Shown piece after piece: positions 26,343 to 34,432 of a DNA stretch of 42,514 nt (its first letter is position 1; each line of letters begins with the position of its first letter). Under the pieces are notes generated by a model that searched no databases, had not been told where the DNA came from, and worked only from the letters and a program-made list of their open reading frames with translations. Origin of the DNA: JANRJY01 sp033763735. GTDB taxonomy: Bacteria; Bacteroidota; Bacteroidia; Cytophagales; UBA9547. The stretch spans positions 1 through 42,514 of the forward strand of contig JANRJY010000118.1 of assembly GCA_033763735.1 (NCBI GenBank), in the 5' to 3' direction. The position numbers were made by a program, and so were the translations under genes.

Positions 26343-26432
26343 CCTCACCAAGAGGTTCATACTTCACGCTCGGTTTGCAACCCCCGACCTCCCTTAAAAG
26401 CGGGACAAGCTCTCTCCTAAGGAGAGGGGAGT
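26343..26432. repeat. Interspersed palindromic repeat upstream of the SGNH gene
   Basis: The CCTCACC head (26343-26349) and the CTCTCCT / AGGAGAG stem (26412-26418 / 26420-26426) mark a GC-richer repeat block. It lies between the GH3 and SGNH genes and makes the false N-terminal extension of the SGNH frame. Confidence 0.6.
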
Positions 26433-26473
26433 GCTGGTTGTATAATTTTTTTTTATTTAAGATCATATTTTAC

Positions 26474-29101
26474 TTATTTCATCTTGATTAATCCTGTCCA
26501 ACGAATATCTTTTGACGAAGCCCCTACAATTAATTCCAAATCGCCCGCTTCAAATATTTTTTTCATATTGATGTCATAGAATTTAAGTTGTTCACCTTTT
26601 AGCTTTAATTCTAATGTTTTTGTTTGTCCGGGTGCCAAATATACTTTTCCAAATGCCTTAAGTTCTTGAATAGGTCTGGAAATGGAAGCAAAAATATCAT
26701 GAACATATAATTGGACAATTTCATCACCGGCAACTTTTCCTGTATTTTTTATATCCACCAAAATGGAAATGGAGTCATTTTCGGAAATATTATTTTTAGA
26801 AATTCGAACATTGCTATATTCAAAACTGGTATAACTCAATCCATGACCGAAATAAAACATTGGCTCATTTCCCACGTCAAAAAACTTATCCAACCCACGA
26901 TCTACTGCTCTGGTATCTTTTCCCGGAAAACGATTATAAGTTAATGGAACTTGACCCGTTTCGATAGGGATAGTAATGGGTAGTTTCGCACTTGGATTGT
27001 TATCACCAAATATGGTTTGTGCAATGGCATTTCCCCCTTCTTCTCCCGGATACCATGCGTGCAGGATGGCAGGTACTTTGTCGGCCCATCTGCGCATAGT
27101 TATTACATTGCCGGTTTGGATTACTACCGCTAAGGGTTTTTCTAATTTTGCCAATTCCAAAATTAATTGTTCCTGAGCTTCATCAAGGTTCAGGATGGCA
27201 CGGTCGCCATTTTCATCGTCATACATACCCACAACAGCAACTATAGCATCCGCTTTTTTGGCAGCTTCAACCGCTGCAGGAATATTGACAAACGGATTGG
27301 CATCCCAACCCAGTTTTGCGTATGCTTTCCCCCCTTTTTCGACAAATTCAGCTCTGAATTCATATTCTTTGCCTTTTTCCATTCGGAACTTCCCTTTTTC
27401 AACAAAAATTGAATTGCTGGTGCCATAGCGCATATCAACTACCAATTTGTTGTCTATGTACACGGTTAGTCCATCATCGGAATTAGCACCAAAGGTGAAA
27501 ACTCCCGAATAAGGTGCTTTGATTTTGCCCGTCCATCGAACTGAGAAATTGTCTTTATCCAAATTTTTTGGAGCCCCTTCTGCCCAATCGAAATCAATTG
27601 TTGCATCAGTTTGAGTAAATGCGGGAGCCCCAGCAATTCTGTTAATAGGAAAATATTCAGCTTTAAGACCTTGTTTAGAAACACCATTTTCATTATAGGA
27701 GAAAAATTCAGGTTCTATTGCCGGATAATAAGTAAATCCCACATGAGCGCCTATTTTATAAGTTACGTTGGCATTGGGTAACAGATTTTTTATGCCTTCC
27801 AAAACAGTAACTTCCTTGCGGCCCCAACCTGCATAGTGGTTGATAAGCAACTTGTTGCCTAACTGACCTGTAACCAATACATTTTTAATGTTTTTTGAAA
27901 ATGGTAGGGTGTTTTTATTGTTTTTTAGAAGTACGGTAGTTTTTTTAGCCACTTCCAATGCAATAGCACGGTGTGCAGCACAATCATTTATTTTCTCAGC
28001 ATAGGCAGGATCAACGTATGGATTATCGTATATTCCAGTTTTGAACATAATTCGTAAAGTGCGTCTTGCTGACTCAGAAATAGTTTTTTCGGTTACCAAT
28101 CCCTGCTTAACGGCTTGTAATAAGGCTGTTTTGTAATATTTTTTATTATCCAATCCCCAATCACAACCCGCATTGATGCACTTTGCCACGATGTCCACAT
28201 CATTGGTATCCACTCCATACGCTTCATCAATCAATTGCAGACCACCACCATCGGACATAATTGCACCCTGAAAGCCAAGTTCACCTTTCAAATAAGTATT
28301 CATCATCCAATTGTTTTGAGCAAATGGAATACCATCTCCTGTGTTGTAAGCCATCATAACAGCTTGTGTTTTGCCCTCTTTTACAGCAGCTTCATAGGCC
28401 GGAAATTCATATTCACGATAGTATCTTTCCGAATAAAAAACAGAAGCACCAAACTTGCCATCATGCCCGGTATTGCCTGCAAAATGTTTCATGGTAGTGG
28501 CTAATCCTTTGGATTCCATGGTTTTGATATATGCTACGCCCATTCTCGAAACTAAATAAGGATCTTCGCCATAGGTTTCGCCAGTGCGACCCCAACGTGG
28601 ATCGCGACCCATATTGAGAACAGGAGAGAATAATAATCTCACTCCTCTGGATTTCATTTCTTCGCCCAAAACTCCCGCTACCGAGGATACTAATGCTGGC
28701 TCCCAAGCTGCTGCTTGACCAAGAGGTTGAGGAAATGCCGTAGAACCGTTGCCCATATAGGCAAATATTCCTTCGGCTGTTTTCATTGCCACTAAACCGT
28801 ATTTCGTTTTAGTTTCCTGGTACTTAGCTATGCGATTATAATTTTCAGCTGCCAATTTTGGAGTGCTTCCATTATCCATAAATCCCATCCAACCCGGTGT
28901 TTTGTCTGCTATGAAATTGGTGTCGGAACTTGAAATGAGTAATTGGACTTTTTCTTCAAGAGACATTTGAGAAAGCAGGTCAGAAACTCGCTCTTCGACA
29001 GAATATTTAGGGTTTTTATATATAGGATCAGCAGCTTGAAGCCATAAAAACGAAAAACAAAACAAACTTGTCACACAAAAATTAAAAATTAGCTTTTTCA
29101 T
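26474..29101 (-). CDS. GH3 beta-glucosidase-like glycosidase with PA14 insert
   Basis: The 875-residue protein has a signal peptide (1-23, WLQAADP). The GH3 N-terminal barrel shows RGVRLLFSPVLNMGRDPRWGRTGETYGEDPYL, KHFAGN (K205/H206), and the nucleophile D284 in GAIMSDGGG. The second domain (about 375-470 and 610-720) is interrupted by a PA14 module (about 477-600; GLKAEYF, YSGVFTFGANSDDGLTVYIDNK). A fibronectin-III-like domain ends it (about 780-875, IVQLYVHDIFASISRPIQELKAFGKV). PA14 inserts at this site are known in KglA-type beta-glucosidases, where they shape substrate choice. It releases beta-linked glucose or xylose-type sugars; exact linkage is unknown. Lies between GH106 and SGNH genes on the same strand. 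Confidence 0.92.
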   Translation of the reverse strand: MKKLIFNFCVTSLFCFSFLWLQAADPIYKNPKYSVEERVSDLLSQMSLEEKVQLLISSSDTNFIADKTPGWMGFMDNGSTPKLAAENYNRIAKYQETKTKYGLVAMKTAEGIFAYMGNGSTAFPQPLGQAAAWEPALVSSVAGVLGEEMKSRGVRLLFSPVLNMGRDPRWGRTGETYGEDPYLVSRMGVAYIKTMESKGLATTMKHFAGNTGHDGKFGASVFYSERYYREYEFPAYEAAVKEGKTQAVMMAYNTGDGIPFAQNNWMMNTYLKGELGFQGAIMSDGGGLQLIDEAYGVDTNDVDIVAKCINAGCDWGLDNKKYYKTALLQAVKQGLVTEKTISESARRTLRIMFKTGIYDNPYVDPAYAEKINDCAAHRAIALEVAKKTTVLLKNNKNTLPFSKNIKNVLVTGQLGNKLLINHYAGWGRKEVTVLEGIKNLLPNANVTYKIGAHVGFTYYPAIEPEFFSYNENGVSKQGLKAEYFPINRIAGAPAFTQTDATIDFDWAEGAPKNLDKDNFSVRWTGKIKAPYSGVFTFGANSDDGLTVYIDNKLVVDMRYGTSNSIFVEKGKFRMEKGKEYEFRAEFVEKGGKAYAKLGWDANPFVNIPAAVEAAKKADAIVAVVGMYDDENGDRAILNLDEAQEQLILELAKLEKPLAVVIQTGNVITMRRWADKVPAILHAWYPGEEGGNAIAQTIFGDNNPSAKLPITIPIETGQVPLTYNRFPGKDTRAVDRGLDKFFDVGNEPMFYFGHGLSYTSFEYSNVRISKNNISENDSISILVDIKNTGKVAGDEIVQLYVHDIFASISRPIQELKAFGKVYLAPGQTKTLELKLKGEQLKFYDINMKKIFEAGDLELIVGASSKDIRWTGLIKMK

Positions 29102-29145
29102 TGTAAATGTTTAATTATTAATAAAATATAAATTCACTTTTTCAA

Positions 29146-29177
29146 CCTCACCCCAGCCCCTCTCCTACAGAGAGGGG
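29146..29177. repeat. Palindromic intergenic repeat (REP-like)
   Basis: A CCTCACCCC head, then arms CCCCTCTC (29157-29164) and GAGAGGGG (29170-29177) around CTACA. Same layout as the elements at 13852, 26343 and 32188. Confidence 0.65.
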
Positions 29178-29269
29178 TGACTTAGGACAGAGATTTTTTG
29201 ACAATTGATTATATTGGTACTTAATGATTGAATTAAATTTTGAATTCCGTTTTACACATTATTTAAATA

Positions 29270-32152
29270 TTAATTTTTAACAAAATACAAACTGACCGGA
29301 CCAATTAAACCACTGGGTAATAGCCCATATTTTTCATTAGGAATTTTATCAAACGGATACATCCAACCATTAGGCAATTTGGTAATATTTGTGTTTGTAA
29401 TTCGTTGATTTTCTGGCAATTTACTATCGCCAATCAAACGGTGTGGCCAACGGTTGGCAACTTCAATTTTTATGGAGTTTTTTCCGGATTTTAAAGCATT
29501 TCCTGCTTCCAAAACAAAAGGAGAATTCCAGCGAACACCTAATTTTTGATTGTTTAATGTAACGTCAGCAACTACTGCAACGGTACCTAAATCCAGATAT
29601 ACTTTTTGATTCATAAAATTAATATCCGTAGGAATTTCAAAAGTGGTTTCGTAGGTAGCGATTCCAGAAAAATATTTGACGCCATCAATTTCATTTTTTG
29701 ACAAATCATTTAATCCTGATAATGTAATGGTTTTGGGAGCACTTAAACCTTCAGGAAATGAAACTTTCCAATTTCCGGTAACAGAAATATTCTTGTTCGA
29801 TTCATATTTTGGGTTGTTAGAAAGTTGAACACCATTTGCAGGCAATGTATTATTGCTAAAAACGACAAAATATGAACCATTTGGAATAAGTTTTAAATCT
29901 ACTTTGGTATAACCATTTTCTTCATTAAAATTTGTGTTATAATTTTTTCCTGAAACAGGGTCCCACAATTGTACTTTTTTGCCGATAACTCTAAATGAAA
30001 CTTGTGTGTTAATAGGTTTTTTATACTTTGAAGTGAAATAGTAGATATCTTCATTTTCAGATTTTCGATGTATAAAGTCCACAGAATCAATAGAAATGTC
30101 AGAACCAATATTGACATCCTGAAAGATTTTATTGTTATTCAAAACTTCTTTAATGCTTTTGCCAAATATTACTTTTCCTTTACCATAAGCGTTTTCTGTT
30201 ATAGATTTTCCATCAATATTTCCCCATATTTTTTCAGATAGTTCTTTAACTTTTTTATCATTGATTTGATAATCTTTATACCCAGTGCTTTTGATTGGTT
30301 TGGGTCCAATAATGATTCCACCTTCAAGCACAAATTTTTCTATCTGTTGTAAAACTTTAAGGTTCATTTCTTGAATGTTTGGCAATACTAGTACTTGGTA
30401 TTGAGGGCCATGAGGCAAAGTATATTTGCCATCTTTAATTTGTAACTTATTTAGAATAACGTCTGAATTAACTACATCATAATCGTAGCCAAATCCTAAA
30501 GAAGGGTCTATTTTTTTGTTAGGAACGAAATTTGGAGCTTCATCCCCATAATAATAAAGTACGTCTGCAAAAAAGTTTCCTTGTTGCAACATATATCCAC
30601 ATCTTCCCAAATAATCCATAAACGGTTTTGACATAGGCCACCAAGGTTGTGTTACGCCTATTTGTGTTCCAAATCCATAAATATATCCAGGTTTTCCGGC
30701 ACTTTTGGGGACATGAGGAAAGGTGTGAAATACAATTCTATTCAGTCCTTCACAAAATGCTTTGTCCGCGGTGGGTTTGAGTTCATCTAAGCTTTCTTGC
30801 CATAGCCAAGTACTGGTAAAGGCCTCGGCATCTACTATTTTTTGATTGTAAATATGAGATGCACAGGATACACCTTTGATTACCTGCAAAATATCAGTTA
30901 AATTTTCATTATTAGTTCCTTTCGACTTATGCCAGAATTCGCCTCTGGGGTGGGTAAGTACACCGGATGATTTAAGGGATTCAAACGGACAATTATGCAG
31001 AGGCTTACCTGGTCCTGCAGCCTCAGCTACATATCCTATACCGTTTTTTTCGCAGATTTCTTTAGCTTTTTTGTAATGACTTTTGATAATCAAATCGGAC
31101 AATAATTGACGATAGTCATATAAGAATCTTTGTGTTGCTTCTTTATTAATAACAGTAAATCCTTGAAAAACGGGTAAAAAGGGCTTCATTGAATAACCAA
31201 ATTGCTTTTCAAACTCTTCAATCATCAAAGGTGTCCATAATTCACCGGTTACTTCATAACTATCAGAATACAAGTATTTTAATGCTTTGCCATTGAAAGT
31301 GCCAAGTTTGGCTAATAGCTTATCAATGAAATAGTTAATATGAATTTCGGTGGCCTCAGGATTAAAATGATCAATCATAGGACCATTGGAACTTGGTGTA
31401 TGAGCAATCATAGGTTGACCGGTATTGGCGCAAACCATTCTCACTATTTTCCACTTCCCTTTTGGTAGATTCAATTGAACATTGCCTTCTTTATCCATTT
31501 GATTAGTTATGTCAATTATTTTTGACACATCAGAAATGGTTGAATCGTTGGTCAGAGGAAAAGCGATTATAGAAATATCTTTGTAAAACATGGGTTTGCC
31601 ATCAGCATCCCTTTCAATAATTGCTTTACTAAGGTGTTGTCCTTTTCCAGCTTTATCCGGAAGATTTGGAAAAGGCAAATTATATTTTTTATTTGTTGGT
31701 CCGTCAATCAGTAGTTCAGTACGATACATACCCATGGTAGCATGTTGAGGTTTGGTCCAGGCACCTCCTGCATTCCAACCACTAGCAACAATAAGTCCAA
31801 TTTCAAGATTTAACCTAGTGGCTTCATTAATGGTATGAACAATGGCATCCGTATATTCATCACCCATAAATGGCTTACCCTGAGGTACGATTTTTCTTTC
31901 ATCTTGAACATGATGTACATCCCAAATGTCGAAACCACCCATGCCTTTAGCTTTGGCCTCTTCGAGTTCGTAAGTAATACTTTCTTTGTCAAAATTACCA
32001 TCAACCCAAGTCCAAAGCGCTCGAGGTTTGGCTGAAATGGGGGGATTTACAAATCCGCTATAAAGTGTATTGTCTTGGGCAGAAATATTTGAAAATATAA
32101 ATCCTATTGCTACTATTGAAATTTTAAAAAATGGTTTTAGTGGTATTGACAT
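29270..32152 (-). CDS. GH106-type alpha-L-rhamnosidase
   Basis: The 960-residue protein has a signal peptide (about 1-25, NISAQ). The catalytic region starts with 'PRALWTWVDGNFDKESITYELEEAKAKGMGGFDIWDV'. It continues with LNLEIGLIVASGWNAGGAW and YLYSDSYEVTGELWTPLMIEEFEKQFGYSMKPFLPVFQG, the pattern of GH106 rhamnosidases. A long beta-rich middle follows, then a C-terminal galactose-binding-like domain (about 800-955; YETTFEIPTD, VYLDLGTVAVVADVTLNNQKLGVRWNSPF). GH106 enzymes act on rhamnogalacturonan and rhamnosyl side chains by inversion. A second rhamnosidase family (GH78) is 11 kb away on the other strand. Flanked by palindromic repeats on both sides. Confidence 0.85.
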   Translation of the reverse strand: MSIPLKPFFKISIVAIGFIFSNISAQDNTLYSGFVNPPISAKPRALWTWVDGNFDKESITYELEEAKAKGMGGFDIWDVHHVQDERKIVPQGKPFMGDEYTDAIVHTINEATRLNLEIGLIVASGWNAGGAWTKPQHATMGMYRTELLIDGPTNKKYNLPFPNLPDKAGKGQHLSKAIIERDADGKPMFYKDISIIAFPLTNDSTISDVSKIIDITNQMDKEGNVQLNLPKGKWKIVRMVCANTGQPMIAHTPSSNGPMIDHFNPEATEIHINYFIDKLLAKLGTFNGKALKYLYSDSYEVTGELWTPLMIEEFEKQFGYSMKPFLPVFQGFTVINKEATQRFLYDYRQLLSDLIIKSHYKKAKEICEKNGIGYVAEAAGPGKPLHNCPFESLKSSGVLTHPRGEFWHKSKGTNNENLTDILQVIKGVSCASHIYNQKIVDAEAFTSTWLWQESLDELKPTADKAFCEGLNRIVFHTFPHVPKSAGKPGYIYGFGTQIGVTQPWWPMSKPFMDYLGRCGYMLQQGNFFADVLYYYGDEAPNFVPNKKIDPSLGFGYDYDVVNSDVILNKLQIKDGKYTLPHGPQYQVLVLPNIQEMNLKVLQQIEKFVLEGGIIIGPKPIKSTGYKDYQINDKKVKELSEKIWGNIDGKSITENAYGKGKVIFGKSIKEVLNNNKIFQDVNIGSDISIDSVDFIHRKSENEDIYYFTSKYKKPINTQVSFRVIGKKVQLWDPVSGKNYNTNFNEENGYTKVDLKLIPNGSYFVVFSNNTLPANGVQLSNNPKYESNKNISVTGNWKVSFPEGLSAPKTITLSGLNDLSKNEIDGVKYFSGIATYETTFEIPTDINFMNQKVYLDLGTVAVVADVTLNNQKLGVRWNSPFVLEAGNALKSGKNSIKIEVANRWPHRLIGDSKLPENQRITNTNITKLPNGWMYPFDKIPNEKYGLLPSGLIGPVSLYFVKN

Positions 32153-32187
32153 TGAGTGAATTATAAATTATTAATTTGAAATAAAAA

Positions 32188-32345
32188 CCTCATCCTAAAT
32201 CCTTCTCTCCCGAAAGTAATCTGGAAGAAGGACATTAACTTGTGCCCCTATCCCAACCCACCACTACGTGGGCAATCTTCTTGCTCTCGCACTTGATTGT
32301 CCTACTGGGAAAGGGCTTACAGTCCTCCCTTTATGGGAGGATTTA
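32188..32345. repeat. Composite interspersed repeat block between GH106 and DUF1501 genes
   Basis: It starts with CCTCATCC (32188-32195) and stem TCCTTCT / AGAAGGA (32200-32206 / 32226-32232). A ~90-base GC-richer segment follows, ending with stem TCCTCCC / GGGAGGA (32323-32329 / 32335-32341). No open frame of note. It fills most of the 255-base gap between the genes. Confidence 0.6.
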
Positions 32346-32407
32346 GGTGGGGCTATTATATTTTTTCTGAAATTCTTTGGAATCATGATTTTTGAGGAAT
32401 ATTTTAT

Positions 32408-33895
32408 TTATGCAAGTATATCCTTAACCACTTTTCCATGAACATCGGTAAGTCGGAAATCCCTACCTTGATAAGGGAAAGTTAATTTTTCGTGGTCAAA
32501 CCCTAGTTGATAAAGAATCGTTGCTTGCAAATCATGAACGTGCACTTTGTTTTTCATCGCAGAATAACCAAATTCATCGGTTTCACCATACGAAATGCCA
32601 GCTTTCGTTCCCGCTCCTGCCATCCATATGGTAAATGCATCCGGATTGTGGTCGCGCCCACTCGCAAGCGGGTCAGCTCCCGGACGTGATTCTTTCATTG
32701 GCGTACGACCAAATTCACCCCCCCATACCACCAAAGTATCTTCAAGTAATCCTCTTTGTTTAAGGTCTTTAAGCAAAGCAGCAATTGGTTTGTCTGTTTC
32801 CATGCATTTGGATTTTAATCCTCCTACAACATCATCTCCTCTGCCTACACCATGATGATCCCATCCCCAGTGGAATAGCTGTACATACCGTACGCCTTTC
32901 TCTACTAATCTTCTCGCTAAGAGACAGTTATTGGCAAAAGACGATTTGCCGGGCTCCGTTCCATACATTTCATGCATTGCTGCCGGTTCTTTGGAAATAT
33001 CCATTACCTCTGGTACCGACACTTGCATTTTATAAGCCATTTCATATTGCGAAATCCTTGAAAGTATTTCAGGGTCTTTCATTTTATCGTAATGATGGTC
33101 ATTAACTTCGTTAATCGTTTCGATTAATTCGCCTTTCAGTTCACGGTCCATTCCATGTGGATCTGACACATAAAGGACAGGATCACCCTCCGACCGACAT
33201 TGCACCCCTTGATATACTGTAGGCAAAAACCCACTCCCCCATAGGCTTTTACCACCATCCGGAGTTTTACCTCCTGAAGCAAGTACAATAAATCCGGGCA
33301 AATCTTGATTTTCAGACCCTAAACCATACGTTACCCATGAACCAATGCCGGGGCGACCAGCACGTGGCGAACCTGTATGCATAAATAGTTGTCCGGGTGC
33401 ATGGTTAAATTCGTTGGTATGCATGGACTTGACTATACAAAGATCATCAGCCATTTCTGACAAATAAGGTAAATTCTCAGAAATTAAAGCTCCCGATTGA
33501 CCATATTGCTTGAAAGATGCTTTTGGGCCCATCATTTTGGGAACTCCTTTAATAAATGCAAATCGCTTTCCTTCCAAAAATGATGGTGGACAGTCTTTGT
33601 TATCAAGTTTGTTCAATTCAGGTTTATAATCAAACAATTCCAATTGTGAAGGCGCACCGGCCATATGCAAATAAATGACTCTTTTCGCTTTTGGTGTAAA
33701 ATGAGGTGCTTTTGCGGTTAATGGATTGCCTGAAAATAATGGAGATGCTCCGGTTGTTTTTTCAAACAAAGAACTGCATCCGCCCATTAATCCGGCAAGT
33801 GCTAGACCGCCTATACCTGTAGAAACGTTTTGAATGAAATGTCTTCGTGTTATTTCTTTCAGATTTTCTTGTTGAATATGTTGCTCTCTTGTCAT
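32408..33895 (-). CDS. DUF1501 protein (sulfatase-like fold), Tat-exported
   Basis: The 495-residue protein carries a twin-arginine signal (ITRRHFIQ, then a hydrophobic run GGLALAGLMGG). The body matches DUF1501: 'RVIYLHMAGAPSQLELFDYKPELNKLD', 'FNHAPGQLFMHTGSPRAGRPGIGSWVTYGLG', 'NNCLLARRLVEKGVRYVQLFHWGWDHH', 'LEDTLVVWGGEFGRTPM', and the late GRDHNPDAFTIWMAG. The fold is related to alkaline phosphatase/sulfatase, but the activity is unknown. It is almost always encoded next to a PSCyt/DUF1549/DUF1553 protein, as here, in Planctomycetota, Verrucomicrobiota and some Bacteroidota. The pair is thought to act in the periplasm, possibly in oxidative polysaccharide breakdown (inference). Confidence 0.92.
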   Translation of the reverse strand: MTREQHIQQENLKEITRRHFIQNVSTGIGGLALAGLMGGCSSLFEKTTGASPLFSGNPLTAKAPHFTPKAKRVIYLHMAGAPSQLELFDYKPELNKLDNKDCPPSFLEGKRFAFIKGVPKMMGPKASFKQYGQSGALISENLPYLSEMADDLCIVKSMHTNEFNHAPGQLFMHTGSPRAGRPGIGSWVTYGLGSENQDLPGFIVLASGGKTPDGGKSLWGSGFLPTVYQGVQCRSEGDPVLYVSDPHGMDRELKGELIETINEVNDHHYDKMKDPEILSRISQYEMAYKMQVSVPEVMDISKEPAAMHEMYGTEPGKSSFANNCLLARRLVEKGVRYVQLFHWGWDHHGVGRGDDVVGGLKSKCMETDKPIAALLKDLKQRGLLEDTLVVWGGEFGRTPMKESRPGADPLASGRDHNPDAFTIWMAGAGTKAGISYGETDEFGYSAMKNKVHVHDLQATILYQLGFDHEKLTFPYQGRDFRLTDVHGKVVKDILA

Positions 33896-33956
33896 AATGT
33901 GTTGACGATAGGATGATTGGAAGTGTTGACGAATTGATGTTTTGTCGATTTAATAT

Positions 33957-34346
33957 TTAGACAATTTGATTAGCTGGTGATTTTTGAAATGTTCTAAAAT
34001 GCTTTATAAATGCAAGAATCATGCTTTTAGTTTTCTCACATTGCTCTAGCAATAAATTTACTGATTCATTACTAAGATAATTCCTGTCTGACAGAAGATA
34101 AATCATACTTTTTACTTCAATGCATGAACTTTGAGCAATGTCAAGAAAATGAATTGTTTCTTTTGTACTATATCTTGAATATCCTTCGGCTACATTATTC
34201 ATAATCGATAAGCTTGCTCTTTTTATTTGATCTTTTGTTGAAAAATCTTTTGATAATGGTTCCAATTCTCAAATATTATAAATTTGATTAGTTAATATTC
34301 TTGCTTCTTGCCAACAATTCAAATCCTCAAATCTCAACTTTTTCAT
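33957..34346 (-). pseudogene. Four-helix-bundle (23S rRNA IVS-type) protein gene with in-frame stop
   Basis: From ATG 34346 the frame reads MKKLRFEDLNCWQEARILTNQIYNI, then TGA at 34271-34269 (codon 26). It then continues in the same frame as ELEPLSKDFSTKDQIKRASLSIMNNVAEGYSR to a stop at 33957. Read through, the 130-codon frame matches the four-helix-bundle family start (FEDL..WQ.AR) and core (RAS.SI..N.AEG). A single base change explains the break. The function of these proteins is unknown; the family was first seen encoded in 23S rRNA intervening sequences, but many are free-standing. It lies between the DUF1501 and DUF1553 genes, bracketed by a 10-base inverted repeat. Confidence 0.88.
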
Positions 34347-34432
34347 TTGTAATTAATTTTTCATTTTGTTATATAAAAAAGTATTTGAAATACCAAATTT
34401 TGTTATCGTCAACTCTTCAAATCTTGTAATCG

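Noticed and set aside
26329..26466. N-terminal 46-residue extension of the SGNH lipoprotein frame
   Set aside because: It translates an intergenic palindromic repeat and would bury the lipoprotein signal; ATG 26328 gives a proper lipobox.
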